This document shows positions 22,758 through 33,331 of a DNA stretch of 64,000 nt, one piece after another (position 1 is the stretch's first letter; the number at the start of each line of letters is the position of its first letter). Under the pieces are notes generated by a model, which was not told where the DNA came from, did not search any database, and worked only from the letters and a program-made list of their open reading frames with translations. Location: assembly GCA_002917075.1 (NCBI GenBank), contig NTMA01000061.1, positions 124,001 through 188,000 of the forward strand, read 5' to 3'. Both the position numbers and the translations under genes were made by a program. This DNA comes from Hawksworthiomyces lignivorus. Lineage: Eukaryota; Ascomycota; Sordariomycetes; Ophiostomatales; Ophiostomataceae.

Positions 22758-24761
22758 ATGGCCACGGAGGAATCGGGACACGCGGCATTTGAGTGCCTTC
22801 CTAAAGAGATCCAGTTCCAGATCCTTGGTTATGTCGAGCCGCCGGACTGGAAGTCGCAGCGACGCGTCTGCCGCGCCTTTGATGTGACGTGCGCGACGCT
22901 GCTTTTCCGGCGAGTGGCAGTGTCTCGGCTGAAACGCGACAGTGATGCATTTTTCGCCATCTGCGATAGTCCGCACCTGGCCTGCCACGTGCGTGAGATT
23001 GTGTGGCACGAGCTTGCCGAGACGAGCTTCTCGTCCCCTCGGCTTGACACGTTTCTTGAGAAAGACGACGAGGGAGGCTTCCTGCCATTCCATGCGCACT
23101 TGCGATCCGTGCTCCGAGACGAGCACTTGTTCTCGCTGTCGCTACAGTCAAGCAGTAGCCCTCTGTACTCGGAGCCGGGGATAACGCAACCTAGCATCCT
23201 CCAATTTCGACGGGCGTTCGTCGCTGCGCTCGACCGGCTGCCGCACCTCAACGCGCTGTCCTGCCGGCCGATACCGTCAGAAAAACGGCTCTGCTCGTCC
23301 ACGAGCTGCGAGGCAGACTGTCCGCTGATGGTGCACATGTTGCGGCAGTTTCACAGCGAACTGGGTCCCCGGAACTTTGGCTTCTACGAGTTCTTGCTGC
23401 CGGCCCTGTTCCATCTAGGCCGCCGCGTTGGCCACCTGAGCCTGTTCGATGAGAATTTGCTGATTGCCCAGACCGAGGACCCGATCTGGATGCCCGCAGC
23501 CGCTTTTGACCATCTCACCTACATTCGCATCGACTTTGGCCACGTCGTGTCGATCGGAGGGCGAAACCTGGCCGAGTGTCTGCAGGCGGCGGCTGGCCTC
23601 CGTGAGCTCCACCTGCTGTGCCACGACCCTTTTCACCAACACGCGTTCCACTTCCCCCGGCTCTTTCTCTTAGATGTCAAGACGATGGACACCATGTGCT
23701 GGAAGCAGCTTACTTCGGTCACACTCGAAGGCTTCCCCGCAAAAGAAAAGCACCTGCTGGCGTTTATCCAGACACACGCCGGCACACTGCGCCATTTGGT
23801 TTTGCGTCACTGTTTTGTCCACGCTTCGGCTGTTATAAAAATGGCCACAATCGACGGCCTTCGGCTGACGACGCTGCGCATCGAGACCAAGTTTGCCGCT
23901 AGCAGCATCTTTGTGCGTGAGGAAGCTCTGCTAGCCTTTGTGAACAACGACACGAAGACCAACCCGCTAGAGAACATCATGAACTATAAGGAAGGGGAAG
24001 AGACTGCACAGGAAGAAGATGACGGTACAACTGCCCACCACATTTCCCATGAAAGCAATTTTGGTCGCCACATCGAAAGGAATGGCAGTTTCCTCTTTTC
24101 GACGTGCTTACAGAGGTGGGATGATATGGAAGACATACTTTTCTTTCGCGGATACTTGCCTGCCAGCCTCGGCGATCGCGATTCATTCGGTCCAGTCCCA
24201 GACTCGGAGTCAGAGTGGGAAGAAGTAGTCGCTGGCAGCGACAACAAAGACGACTCAGACGCCTTGTCTATATCATCCGATGACAGCGACGCCGCATGGA
24301 CACGCGATGTCTATTGGACCTGGGGCCGCTTCTACAACGAAGACGCTCTGGGCAGAGTCTATTTGTGGCAAGCGGAGCCCGGCGAGCCCGGCGCATACTG
24401 CACCGAAATCTGGCGGCTGACACGCCGTGACGGCGAGATCCTGTTTGTGGAGGCGCCACGCGGCCGTATGCAACCGCCAGAGGAGTTTTTTGAAGATTGG
24501 GACGGCAGTGCCGGAGACACAATTGAGCCGACGCCGTACAGCAGACGCCTGAAGGACCACACGGGCTCGCCGGATGAGCAACACGAGAAGATTAAGGCGG
24601 CTAGAGCGCTGCTAGGTCCGGGACAGCTGGAGCACTGGAATCAGTTGGCAGCTCGAGCGCCACCAGAGGGGGCCATTGAATACGATGAAGGGCAAGATCC
24701 TCTGCGTGCCAGTGAGAGTGGTTCGTCGCTTTTGAGCCTTGGTAATACAAAAGCAAGTTGA
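22758..24761 (+). CDS. F-box protein (intact copy)
   Basis: This single exon encodes 667 aa. The N-terminal F-box (about residues 12-55) reads ECLPKEIQFQILGYV...WKSQRRVCRAF. It would bind Skp1 and bring substrates to an SCF ubiquitin ligase. The middle has leucine-rich, regularly spaced strands (for example HLTYIRIDFG, LRELHLLCHD, TLRHLVLRHC), a divergent LRR-like solenoid of the kind common in fungal F-box proteins. After about residue 410 comes an acidic Ser/Asp-rich stretch and then a conserved Trp-rich block (YWTWGRFYNEDALGRVYLW). A diverged second copy with disabling mutations lies at 29246-31386. The substrate is unknown. A 5' start one codon group upstream lacks an ATG, so 22758 is chosen. 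Confidence 0.85.
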   Translation: MATEESGHAAFECLPKEIQFQILGYVEPPDWKSQRRVCRAFDVTCATLLFRRVAVSRLKRDSDAFFAICDSPHLACHVREIVWHELAETSFSSPRLDTFLEKDDEGGFLPFHAHLRSVLRDEHLFSLSLQSSSSPLYSEPGITQPSILQFRRAFVAALDRLPHLNALSCRPIPSEKRLCSSTSCEADCPLMVHMLRQFHSELGPRNFGFYEFLLPALFHLGRRVGHLSLFDENLLIAQTEDPIWMPAAAFDHLTYIRIDFGHVVSIGGRNLAECLQAAAGLRELHLLCHDPFHQHAFHFPRLFLLDVKTMDTMCWKQLTSVTLEGFPAKEKHLLAFIQTHAGTLRHLVLRHCFVHASAVIKMATIDGLRLTTLRIETKFAASSIFVREEALLAFVNNDTKTNPLENIMNYKEGEETAQEEDDGTTAHHISHESNFGRHIERNGSFLFSTCLQRWDDMEDILFFRGYLPASLGDRDSFGPVPDSESEWEEVVAGSDNKDDSDALSISSDDSDAAWTRDVYWTWGRFYNEDALGRVYLWQAEPGEPGAYCTEIWRLTRRDGEILFVEAPRGRMQPPEEFFEDWDGSAGDTIEPTPYSRRLKDHTGSPDEQHEKIKAARALLGPGQLEHWNQLAARAPPEGAIEYDEGQDPLRASESGSSLLSLGNTKAS

Positions 24762-25298
24762 ATTTGGCCGGGTGTGTGAAAAATGGAAGCAATGCCGACC
24801 GCTCTCCGCTAAGAAATGAGATGATCTCGTCTTGCGATTAACATATCTATGCTGTTCCTAATCTCCCTTTAGTTAGCCATCGAGTTTTGTAGCAAGCGTT
24901 ATCTATAGAAGCTCTCCTCCCGTGTCGTGTATTTTCAAGACACAGTCAGTTCTAGACGATAAAAGGCTATTGATGTAGATAGAATGTTCACATGATAGAA
25001 CATAAGGAGCAGTTGACCCAACTTCAAATTTACAATTAAGGCTCCAAGTACTCTAAGAACCTGACATAGTACTCTGAATATTTTGGATTACGAGCTGTTC
25101 TAGGAATTTTCAGCGGTTCAGGTGGCCAATGATAACGCCTTGGCAGCCCCCAAATTTACTTCTATTTGAAGATTTCGTGCCAGAGCCTAATTTGGCCCCG
25201 TAGCTACGCTGTTACTTAAACTTGACAACGCAAGCCAGTTCTTTGTCCCAGCTCTTTCATTCTCATTACGAAACACTTTAATTTCCCAAATCTTTAAT
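24762..25298. other. Intergenic spacer
   Basis: There are 537 nt of AT-rich DNA between the F-box gene and the kinase relic. No features are visible. Confidence 0.5.
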
Positions 25299-26947
25299 AT
25301 GTTTATGAGACGATTTCTCCACTCATCTCCTGCTCAATCGTTTAAAGCATTGCTCTATCTAAGTAGCATCAAGTCTTGGGCTATCGTTTCTTCAAAAATT
25401 CCCCCCCACACAGCAGGACTTCGACCACGCGATTTTCCGTCCAGTGGTTTCGAAGCTATCAATCCCGTTCAACTAGTCGAGGAAGAGGAACTACCATTCT
25501 ATAGACGAGAAGACTACTATCCCATGCGCATAGGAGATGTTGTCCAAGACCATTATCAAGTCGTTGCGAAGCTTGGCTATGGGACAAGCTCAACTGTTTG
25601 GCTGGCTCGCGATCTCATGTAAGTTTCGCCTCTTTTATTTTCTCTCTCGATTGCACATTAACCATATTTTGAACACCTTTATACAGAGATGGAAAATACT
25701 GGGCCTTGAAGGTTCATATCAATACACTAAAGTACAGCCAGGAGTTGACTGTCTTCCACCACTTGGCGAGTTTCGTCATGAAGAAATACGATTCTGAGAA
25801 AGATGATCTTGAAGAGGAGGAGGACCACCCCGGTCGCCAGCATGTGCGCCAGCATGTGCGCCAGCATGTGCGCCAGCTCAAGGATTCATTTACACTGCAG
25901 GGTCCCAGCGGAGAGCACATCGTTTTCGTTATGACTCCACTAGGGATGAGCCTGAGGACATTCCAGGAGATGCAGAAAAACGGCGTCTTCGAAAAATGTT
26001 TGTCGTACAAAGTCTCAATCAGTTTCTTCTAGGTTTAGCCTTCCTTCACGATGCTGATGTGATTCACACTGGTGAGTGGCCTATCCGGCAGAGTTAGTCA
26101 TTGGGTGGAAGATTTTATCTAATTGGCACAGACAAAGGCCTTCATTCAGACAACCTCCTCATTGTCATGACAAATGATTCAATTCTCTCGACCGTCGAAG
26201 AGAACGAAATAAACGAACCGTCAGCGCGGAAGCAAGTCGGTGATACGACAGTGTACGTCTCTCAGTACGTCTTGGCCGGTGCCGGCCCACTCACTATTTG
26301 CGATCTGGGACAAGCACGCATCGGCGGTGAACGACGTGGCCAAGCCATGCCGGTGCCGTACCGCGACCCAGAAGTGATTCTAGATATGCCGTGGGGCGAG
26401 TCAGTAGACCTTTAGAGCGTCGCACTTTTGGTACAGTAGACTTTCTCTTCAAGCTTCCATTTTTTGCTTATTTAGTTTCTTTTTGGTTCTAACACCGCAT
26501 TTATTTATTTTTACGGCTTAGGCTTGGGATCTCTTAGAATCAGAAAGTCTATTCTGCCTCTATGACCAAGAATCTACGGAGATGAATGACGCTCACCATC
26601 TTGCAGCCATGACAGCCCTCTTCGGACCTCCCCCGGCCGAGTTTCTAGGTAGAAGCGAGGTTGCGAGCAAGTATTGGAATGGCAATGGTAAGTTTTGACT
26701 GCGAATAAGTATCTAAAGCCACATATTCTAAATCATCAGCTATTAAACTCTGTGCTTAATGAAGGCCAGTGGAAAGGCCCAGTTCCCTTACCTGCAGAAA
26801 AGAAGCTTGAGTCCCTCGTGACTGCTTTGTCTGGGGAAGACAAGAATCAATTCATAGATTTTCTCGAATGCTTCCTCTGTTGGCTTCCCGAGGCCCAATG
26901 CTCTACAAGTATACTTCCATCCTTGGCTGAGAAGCATAAAACATTGA
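25299..26947 (+). pseudogene. SRPK-like protein kinase, inactivated
   Basis: Fungal SRPK-type kinase similarity runs through at least five exons: the P-loop KLGYGTSSTVWLARDL, the VAIK-like YWALKVHIN, SGEHIVFVMTPLGMSLR, HDADVIHTD, VSQYVLAGAGPLTICDLGQARIG, PYRDPEVIL and the LFGPPPAEFL end region. Lesions are plain. There is a 1-nt shift at the A run 25992-25996, an in-frame TAG at 26413-26415 where the family has Trp (D-V-W-S), and another shift near 26899 before QVYFHPWL. The catalytic loop reads HTDKGLHSDN, two residues longer than the usual HTDLHSDN. A 12-nt unit is repeated in the lobe-1 region. Splice sites mostly survive, so inactivation is fairly recent. Confidence 0.85.
25838..25876 (+). 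repeat. Coding tandem repeat, 12-nt unit x 3.25
   Basis: CAGCATGTGCGC is repeated three times and followed by CAG, encoding QHVR units inside the kinase relic where relatives have a single R-x-x-V-R-x-L stretch. The copies are identical, so the expansion is recent. Confidence 0.9.
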
Positions 26948-27192
26948 TGCTCCCAGAGCGGCTGGAACTATGGGATACTTTGTCAGGTGTATTAAGTCTC
27001 CTTCTAAAGTGCTCGACAGGAGAACCAGATAATGATGGGCTACATCGAGGCGGAGACCAAGGTGCACTTGTCTTCATAGTCCTAAAACCAATGATGTTTG
27101 AACGCGGAAATCGGCGGCATATGTAAATATATATATCGTATTCCAGTCTCCTCTCAGCTTTTACACAGTACCTCCCGGTAAAATATCGTATT

Positions 27193-28515
27193 TTATTTCT
27201 TCCAATTCAGCCACCGTTTCCCCTTCTTATCTTTTCTCTCCTCTTTGCCCGATTCTGCCTCCTCCAACGCCATCCTGGCCATCAGCCTCGCCGCCTTCCC
27301 GTCCATTTCATCTCTTGTCGGAATCCCCTTCCCTCCGTCTGATGCAGTGTCGACATCGTCTTTTCCAGTGTACTTTCCTGCTTTCACGCCAGCAACAATG
27401 CTCAGAGATTCCGCCTTCTGAGTCAGCCATGCTCCATTATTTAGACCGTCGCGCCAATGGGGGGGCAGAAAAGAATATCCAAGGTAGGAGCCAAGGAGTG
27501 CGCCGGCAAAGCAAGCGTTTGTGTCTGCATCTCCAGCGCACATGACCAAATCTGTAATGAGTGACTCAAACAGAGATAGCCTATTGGAGAGCGTGTTACA
27601 AGAGGAGAGCCGCAGCATGCCTAGACGGAGAAGATGAATCCCCGAGCCAAATGTCTTGTATACATAACCCATCTTATATGGGTCGTCCAAGTTAAGGTCG
27701 TCGAGATCTTTCACTTTAGCATGAGCCCACAGTTCATCGCTGTCCAAGTCTGGCTCGTCCTTTCTCTCGGGATGCTTCTCCAATGTTTTCTGCCTGTACT
27801 CTTTCCACCAGCGCAGTGACCGCCTGATCATATCATCAATGTCGCCCTCCTTGGCAACTTCGCCTCTAACCAAGCCTCGAACCAGCGCAGATGCGATGGC
27901 ACACGAGATGAGGCACCGAGGGTCAACGTGCGTGACGAGCGAATAATCAACCGCGATCTGAAATGTGTCTTCGACGGATTTGCTGAGACACATGAGCCCG
28001 ACAGGATATGTCCGCATGAGGCTTCCATTCGGAGCAACGTTGTATTTTGTCTTCACCCAGTGCTGCCTCGCCTCTCCTTCTGGATTATCCAGATACCTCC
28101 CAGATCGAACGATGCTCCCAACTGTTTTGCCCAATCCAAGCGGCAACGTGTCTAAGGCAATGGTGCCAAACTGCACCCAGATGAGCAGTCTTCTAGCGAG
28201 ATCTTGCGCATCCATCTCATTCCCACTGGAATGGAGGTATCCCAACAAGATTAACAAAGCATGGTCGGTATCGTCCGTCCAATCTCCAGGATGGTGGGGG
28301 TTACGATGATGGTCTCTCCGAAAAGGTGTTGCATCACTAGCAGGGTACAATTTGAAAACCCGCGAAGGATAAGCCTGAAGTGCGACGTCACGAGAGAGAA
28401 ATTCGGTGTATAAACCTACGGCATCTCCGAGGGCTGCAGCGATGACTGTGCCAACAAGGCGGTTGTGCATAGTCTCGTTGCTAAGCAATTGGACAGCGTC
28501 TTTGGGAAGGTCCAT
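27193..28515 (-). CDS. ADP-ribosylglycohydrolase family protein
   Basis: This single exon encodes 440 aa and starts at ATG 28515. The DraG/ARH fold is clear. GTVIAAALGDAVGLYTEF (about 22-39) is the usual start. GDWTDDTDHALL (residues 78-88) supplies the first Mg2+ ligands. A late GDADTNACFAGALLGSYLG supplies the second set (D-x-D-T-N), and the closing segment is FLPPHWRDGL. The family removes ADP-ribose from arginine or serine side chains or cleaves related N/O-glycosidic bonds. The substrate here cannot be read from the sequence. The C-terminus is basic and Lys-rich. Unlike its neighbours, the gene is intact. It lies between the kinase relic and the broken F-box copy. Confidence 0.9.
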   Translation of the reverse strand: MDLPKDAVQLLSNETMHNRLVGTVIAAALGDAVGLYTEFLSRDVALQAYPSRVFKLYPASDATPFRRDHHRNPHHPGDWTDDTDHALLILLGYLHSSGNEMDAQDLARRLLIWVQFGTIALDTLPLGLGKTVGSIVRSGRYLDNPEGEARQHWVKTKYNVAPNGSLMRTYPVGLMCLSKSVEDTFQIAVDYSLVTHVDPRCLISCAIASALVRGLVRGEVAKEGDIDDMIRRSLRWWKEYRQKTLEKHPERKDEPDLDSDELWAHAKVKDLDDLNLDDPYKMGYVYKTFGSGIHLLRLGMLRLSSCNTLSNRLSLFESLITDLVMCAGDADTNACFAGALLGSYLGYSFLPPHWRDGLNNGAWLTQKAESLSIVAGVKAGKYTGKDDVDTASDGGKGIPTRDEMDGKAARLMARMALEEAESGKEERKDKKGKRWLNWKK

Positions 28516-29245
28516 AGTTGAATGCTTTGGTCTGGACTAGGGCGAGAGACGCTATTGTGCAGAATCTAAACGGCGATTGTCCTGTGGTGTCGAAATGAGA
28601 TTGACAAGGTATGTATATAATGAAACCATGAAGGTAGTAGTCTCAGAAGTGACCTTCTGTGTTTATGTGGCGCTGCCAAGTGGCGCCTATTTTTGCTTCG
28701 TATCCATAAATTCACGCGATTGGTCATAAAAAGATGTACCTTAAATTCAACGAATCTAGGCGTAGTCACCGCAAATCCATACCTTCTAAAGCTATTCATC
28801 CTTGACCAAATACAGCTACGTCGGAGAACGAAACGTCTATGTTGATGCTGGCTTCTACTCGCCATCTTCCTCTTCCCTCTGCAAAAAAACCAAACTCCCT
28901 GGTTTTCTTTCAAGTCCCTTGCTCCCAGACAGTGTGACGCAGGCAACGCACGCAATATCTGTACAGAGGTGCTTAGCGCCAGTGCCCGACTGTGAAGCGC
29001 CTGTGCCTTAGTTCTAAAAGGGATAATATTATGTCGATTTGAAGTGTTGGCCCAAATCATGAACACAAACATGATTATGAAGGCAATGGTACAAATAACC
29101 AAAAAATACGGTGCAAAGAAAAAGTTTTCTATATATAATGCAGGTGCTCATAATCCCAAAATTCATCATCGCATACCAATTAGTGCGGGCTAAGTTTTCT
29201 AGGCAGCAGCCCCGACGAAAACCGCCAGAAGTAGTTGCGTTCACG
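28516..29245. other. Spacer containing the duplicated F-box upstream region
   Basis: This is the divergent region between the ADP-ribosylglycohydrolase and the second F-box copy. It contains the shared upstream motif (28962-29009). A minus-strand frame across it has no domain and is judged spurious. Confidence 0.5.
28962..29009 (+). repeat. Upstream segment shared by the two F-box copies (copy 2)
   Basis: It matches 22472-22520, including ACAGAGGTGCTTAGCG and the two GTGCC units. It is at a similar distance from its F-box start. Confidence 0.75.
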
Positions 29246-31386
29246 ATGGCGGAAGATCAGGGACCGCAGTCCATCGAACTTCTTCCAAAGGAGATACTAT
29301 TCCGGATCTTCGAATATGTCGAATCACCTAAATGGAAGTCGCTACGATGCGTTTGTGGCACCTTTGAAGAGCTTTGTATGTCGCTGCTTTCCGGCAGGTG
29401 GCCGTGTCCCGGCTGAAGCGCGATAGCGATGCGTTTTTGGCGATATCCGAGGCACCCCATTTGGCCTGCCATGTGCACGAGCTAGTGTGGCACGAGCTTG
29501 CCGAAACCGACTTTCAGCTCCTTCTCGATGATTTTGAAAACTTCCTGGTCGATTGCAAGAGGCTCTCATTATTTGACGATCCTATGGAGGATGCTGAGGC
29601 ACACCCCCATCAGTCCTTTCACGAGCACTTGAAATCGACGCTCCTAGACGAGAATCTGATCTAGTTACCACTGCAACCAAGAAATAGTAGTGACCCAGAG
29701 TCAGCGCCAGCGGCGGCGTTGTCAACTATGCTGCAGTTCCGCCAGGAATTCTTCGCGGCGCTTGACCGGCTGCCGCGCCTCCGCTCTCTAGCCTGCCGGC
29801 CGATGCCTTAGGACAAACAGCCCTGTTCATGTCCCTACCCGGAAGAAAACTACCCGCTGACTGTCGGCATGCTGTGGAACTTTGCAGGAAATGTTGGCCC
29901 ATTGAGCTTCGGCTTCTTCGAGTTCATGCTGCCTGCTCTGGTCCATCTGGGTAGCCGTGTCGAACGCCTCAGCCTGATCGACGAGCACCTGCTGATCATA
30001 GCGATCGACAACCCACGGTGTATGTCCGTAGCGGCTTTTCGCCATCTCACTTACGTTCGCATCGACTTTGGTGCAAATGCACGGCCTCATATATTGCCCG
30101 AGCAGAACTTGGCCTTGTGCATGCAGTCGGCAGCTGGTCTCCGTGAGCTGCATCTGCTCCGCCACGACCATTACTATATGACCGCATACAACTTTCCAGA
30201 GCTCTTTGTCCGGGATGCCAAGAAACGAGATAGCACCATGTGCTGGAAACGGCTCATGTCGCTCACCCTTGAAGGCTTCCCAGCGCAAGAGGATGTTCTA
30301 CTGGCATTCCTTGAAACGCACTCCGGGACGCTGCGCCACCTCGTCTTGCGTTCCTGCTACGTCCGCGCCTCTGCCGTGCCAAAGATGGCCGCAATCGACA
30401 GTCTCCGGCTGCTGACGCTGCGCGTCGAGACCAAGCGGGCCGACTGGCGTGAAGAATGCAGCATCCCTTTCGTTCTCGAAGAGGCCCTGCTGGCTGTTGT
30501 GAACAGGGAGACAACCACCAATCCACTGGACTTCGTGGGCCCCCCGAGGAAGAAGAGGAGGTCAGCAGACGGGCAGCGTAAGGCGGTCAAGGTTGGGGTA
30601 TATGACGGCGTCTTCTACAAAAGTGAGTTTGCTGGTCAGATCGAAAACAATGACAGCTTCTTCTTCTCGACCTGCCTGGAGCAGTGTCGGGATATGTGTG
30701 AAATGTTTCTCTTCCGCGGACTCGTACCCCAGGATCTAGAAGACCCTGATGAATCAGACATACATTCAACAAACACATATTCAATAGACGCAGATTCAAC
30801 AGACACGGATTACGTACACTCAGCACATATAGATTCGGAGCTGGGAAGCAGTGAAGAGGACGATGCGTCTGTGTCGTCCAACGATAGTGATGCCGTCATG
30901 ACGCACCCCGCCTACTGGACGTGGGGCCGCTTCTACGACCAAGATCCTGAGGGCAAAGTGCATTTTTGGCGGACAAAACAGAGCGTGTGTGGGGCCTACT
31001 GCACCGAGATCTGGAGATTTAGACGCCGCGATGGCGAAGTCCTGTTTGTGCAGACTCCCCCTGAGGACCTGCCACCGCCCGAGGAGCTTTTCGAAGATTG
31101 GGACAGCAGCGCGGGAGACAGGCTCGAGCCGACGCCATACATCAGGCGCATAGAAGATGAGTGCCATGAGAAGATGTACACAGCCAATGGACTGCTGGAG
31201 CCGGCCCAGCGGGGCTACTTGAAGCAGCTGTTGGCAGCGCGGGCGCCACCAGAGGGAGGCATTGCACATGACGAACAGGAGGACCCGCTGTCGCATTCGT
31301 CGAGTTTTCACCGGCACTATTGGAACGGCCCGGCACTACTGAGTTTCGGCTATATAGAAGGAGACTGGAGTTGGCAGTTCAAATGA
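29246..31386 (+). pseudogene. Second F-box gene copy, disabled
   Basis: This is a diverged duplicate of the gene at 22758-24761, collinear over its whole length. Three lesions can be read against the intact copy. A T is lost from a TTTT run near 29390 (intact CTGCTTTTCCGG, here CTGCTTTCCGG), shifting the frame. TCG has become TAG at 29662-29664. A second in-frame TAG stands at 29809-29811 where the intact copy has TCA. Downstream of 29869 a 505-codon frame stays open, carrying the LRR-like part, a second acidic region (with repeated ST-D units) and the Trp block YWTWGRFYDQDPEGKVHFW. A truncated product started at an internal ATG is possible but would lack the F-box. Confidence 0.88.
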
Positions 31387-32452
31387 CAAAGGGAAGCCAG
31401 ATAAGTTATGCTACATATGGCATGATCTTCTCTCTCCAGTTACAGAAAGATAAATGTGACGGCCAAGAGGCAAGGCGCACAGGGATCGGGTGGAACTAGG
31501 ATCCTGTGTTGGGCAGAAGTGCTCTGCACATGCAATCCACGTGAAGCACATAAGTAGTAGTAGTGCGCTCATGTATTATCCTCGAGGCGCTTTAAGGCGC
31601 TATAATCAATTGATAAAACGAAGACAGTGATAGCGCTCCTTTCTACATAAAAACCATCTCTTTTTTTATTTGTTTTCACCCATATAATAATCAATTAACA
31701 TCCTTGGTACGTAGCCTTACTCGTCTTATGCAAGAAGCAGATGTCTTGGCATAGTTGGTATACATCTAACATTGCCTCTGCTGGTGCTATTAGACACTGG
31801 CCCGATGTGGGTTTCCAAGCTACTGGTATGGCTGCTGCTGTGACTAGGAATGCCAACACGGTCAATACTTCCCATTCCTGCTGCTGTTAAAATGAGTTTT
31901 TTGGCCGTTTATCGCTACCTATCAGTTGGATGATGAAGTACTCTTCACTTTCCCCAATCGTTTAGCAATGCGCATGTCCCATGACAACAGAGCTATTAGC
32001 CATGTTGAAGCAAATACATTACTTCCCTTCAACAGGTGCTCTGCCCATAAATCTGCAATGTGACTTAACGGACCGCTTGGAAAACTGTGCCACAGATAGT
32101 GGAAGATGAGGGGTGTATGTTAGCTGTGGCGTGTATTAAGTTACGTCTTTGTTATTATATGGAAACGAAGTGGTAAATTTGTAACGTATGACCGCTAACT
32201 GTCAAGGTGCTGTTGCCTGTTAAGATATAAATAATAAAAGGATAAAGTACGTAGATTTGTTCTCAGATGACCCAACTCTCCCGTGTCAAGGAGAAATAAT
32301 AAATTCGCTCTTCCGTATTTTGCATTAGTATGTTCAAAAAAATATAAATACCACACTTCCTCTACGCTTCAATTAGCGAATTGCATCAACCTTTATCTTT
32401 CAGCTGCTAAACAGACTCTCTCCCTGAGTATAGTAAAGCTATTGATTTTATC
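31387..32452. other. Intergenic spacer
   Basis: There are about 1.1 kb of AT-rich DNA, including a (GTA)n-like patch near 31552 and a T run near 31660. No gene-like signal was seen. Confidence 0.5.
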
Positions 32453-32881
32453 ATGTCTGCCATGCATCCCTTAGCATTCTACGCACCCGGATGGCACGAC
32501 AAGGGTCGAACACCTGTCGTAGACCACAAGTACTACGATCGCAAAACAGGCGAGGTGTGCTTTGCCTATGACGACGACCACCAGGAATACAGGGGCCCGC
32601 CCGCCGTCGATATCGACATCACAAGTCAACATGAAGGCACCGCTCACTGCGCACTCCGCGTACAACAAGCGTTCCCAATGGAGGCTCTCCTGTGTCACAT
32701 CATGAAAGTGGTTGGGGAAAGGAAACTCGAGCTTGATTGTGTTATAGCAACTACCTACACAATTCGCGTTATTCTGTCGCATGAATTGACGGTGGAGGAA
32801 TTTGGAGAGATTACGGCTGACATGGCTTGGGGCCTAGACACAACAGAAGGACGTGAAGTAAACAGCACAGAAAGGAAGTAA
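32453..32881 (+). CDS. Hypothetical protein, 142 aa
   Basis: This single exon starts at ATG 32453, with a second ATG four codons on. The protein is soluble, acidic and histidine-containing. It has YAPGWHDKGRTPVVDHKYYD near the N-terminus and an even amino-acid composition, and its GC content is higher than the flanks, which argues for a real gene. No domain, signal peptide or membrane segment was recognised. An A/T-rich TATA-like region (ATAATAAAAGG near 32230) lies about 220 nt upstream. Confidence 0.55.
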   Translation: MSAMHPLAFYAPGWHDKGRTPVVDHKYYDRKTGEVCFAYDDDHQEYRGPPAVDIDITSQHEGTAHCALRVQQAFPMEALLCHIMKVVGERKLELDCVIATTYTIRVILSHELTVEEFGEITADMAWGLDTTEGREVNSTERK

Positions 32882-33000
32882 GAGTGAGACGAAATTCTGC
32901 ATGTTGGTAGGTCTATCAGGGAAAATAGTTTAGACGAAACAAATACATACTTACCTAATAGAGTTTAATCGTATTTATTAGCCAATCCTGACTATTTACG

Positions 33001-33037
<37 letters not shown>

Positions 33038-33331
33038 AATTATCTAATAGTTGTTGATGATCTACAAAAACAAGCGTGTAAACAAATTTTCTTGGAGCTT
33101 TTATCTTAAGAGTCTTTCTACGTTATATTGACCATTAATATCGCAACGACTATCATCTCAGTCATTATAAAACGTATACCTTTGCTTCATGCCTATCTTA
33201 TGGCTATTAGTTCCTTTCGTAGCCTTTATGTGTCCCATCTCACAGGCTTTTATCTCTACCAAGAAGATCAAAAGCCTCGAAAGCAACAAAGAGTCTTCTT
33301 TACTTACAGTTAGCTAAGGGATAAAAATAAG
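32882..33331. other. Intergenic spacer with a 28-nt T run
   Basis: This is the convergent spacer between the hypothetical gene and the Zn2Cys6 gene. An uninterrupted poly-T tract spans 33005-33032. No coding signal is visible. Confidence 0.6.

Noticed and set aside
25838..25876. Short identical repeats as a possible CRISPR-like array
   Set aside because: It is a 12-nt in-frame coding repeat without spacers, in a eukaryotic kinase gene.
28566..29102. Minus-strand 178-codon frame beside the ADP-ribosylglycohydrolase
   Set aside because: It lies over the duplicated F-box upstream region, and its composition is Arg/His/Ser-rich noise with no domain.
33005..33032. Poly-T runs (also 35460-35482) as retroposon tails
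   Set aside because: No target-site duplication or element sequence was found next to them. Simple homopolymer tracts explain them.
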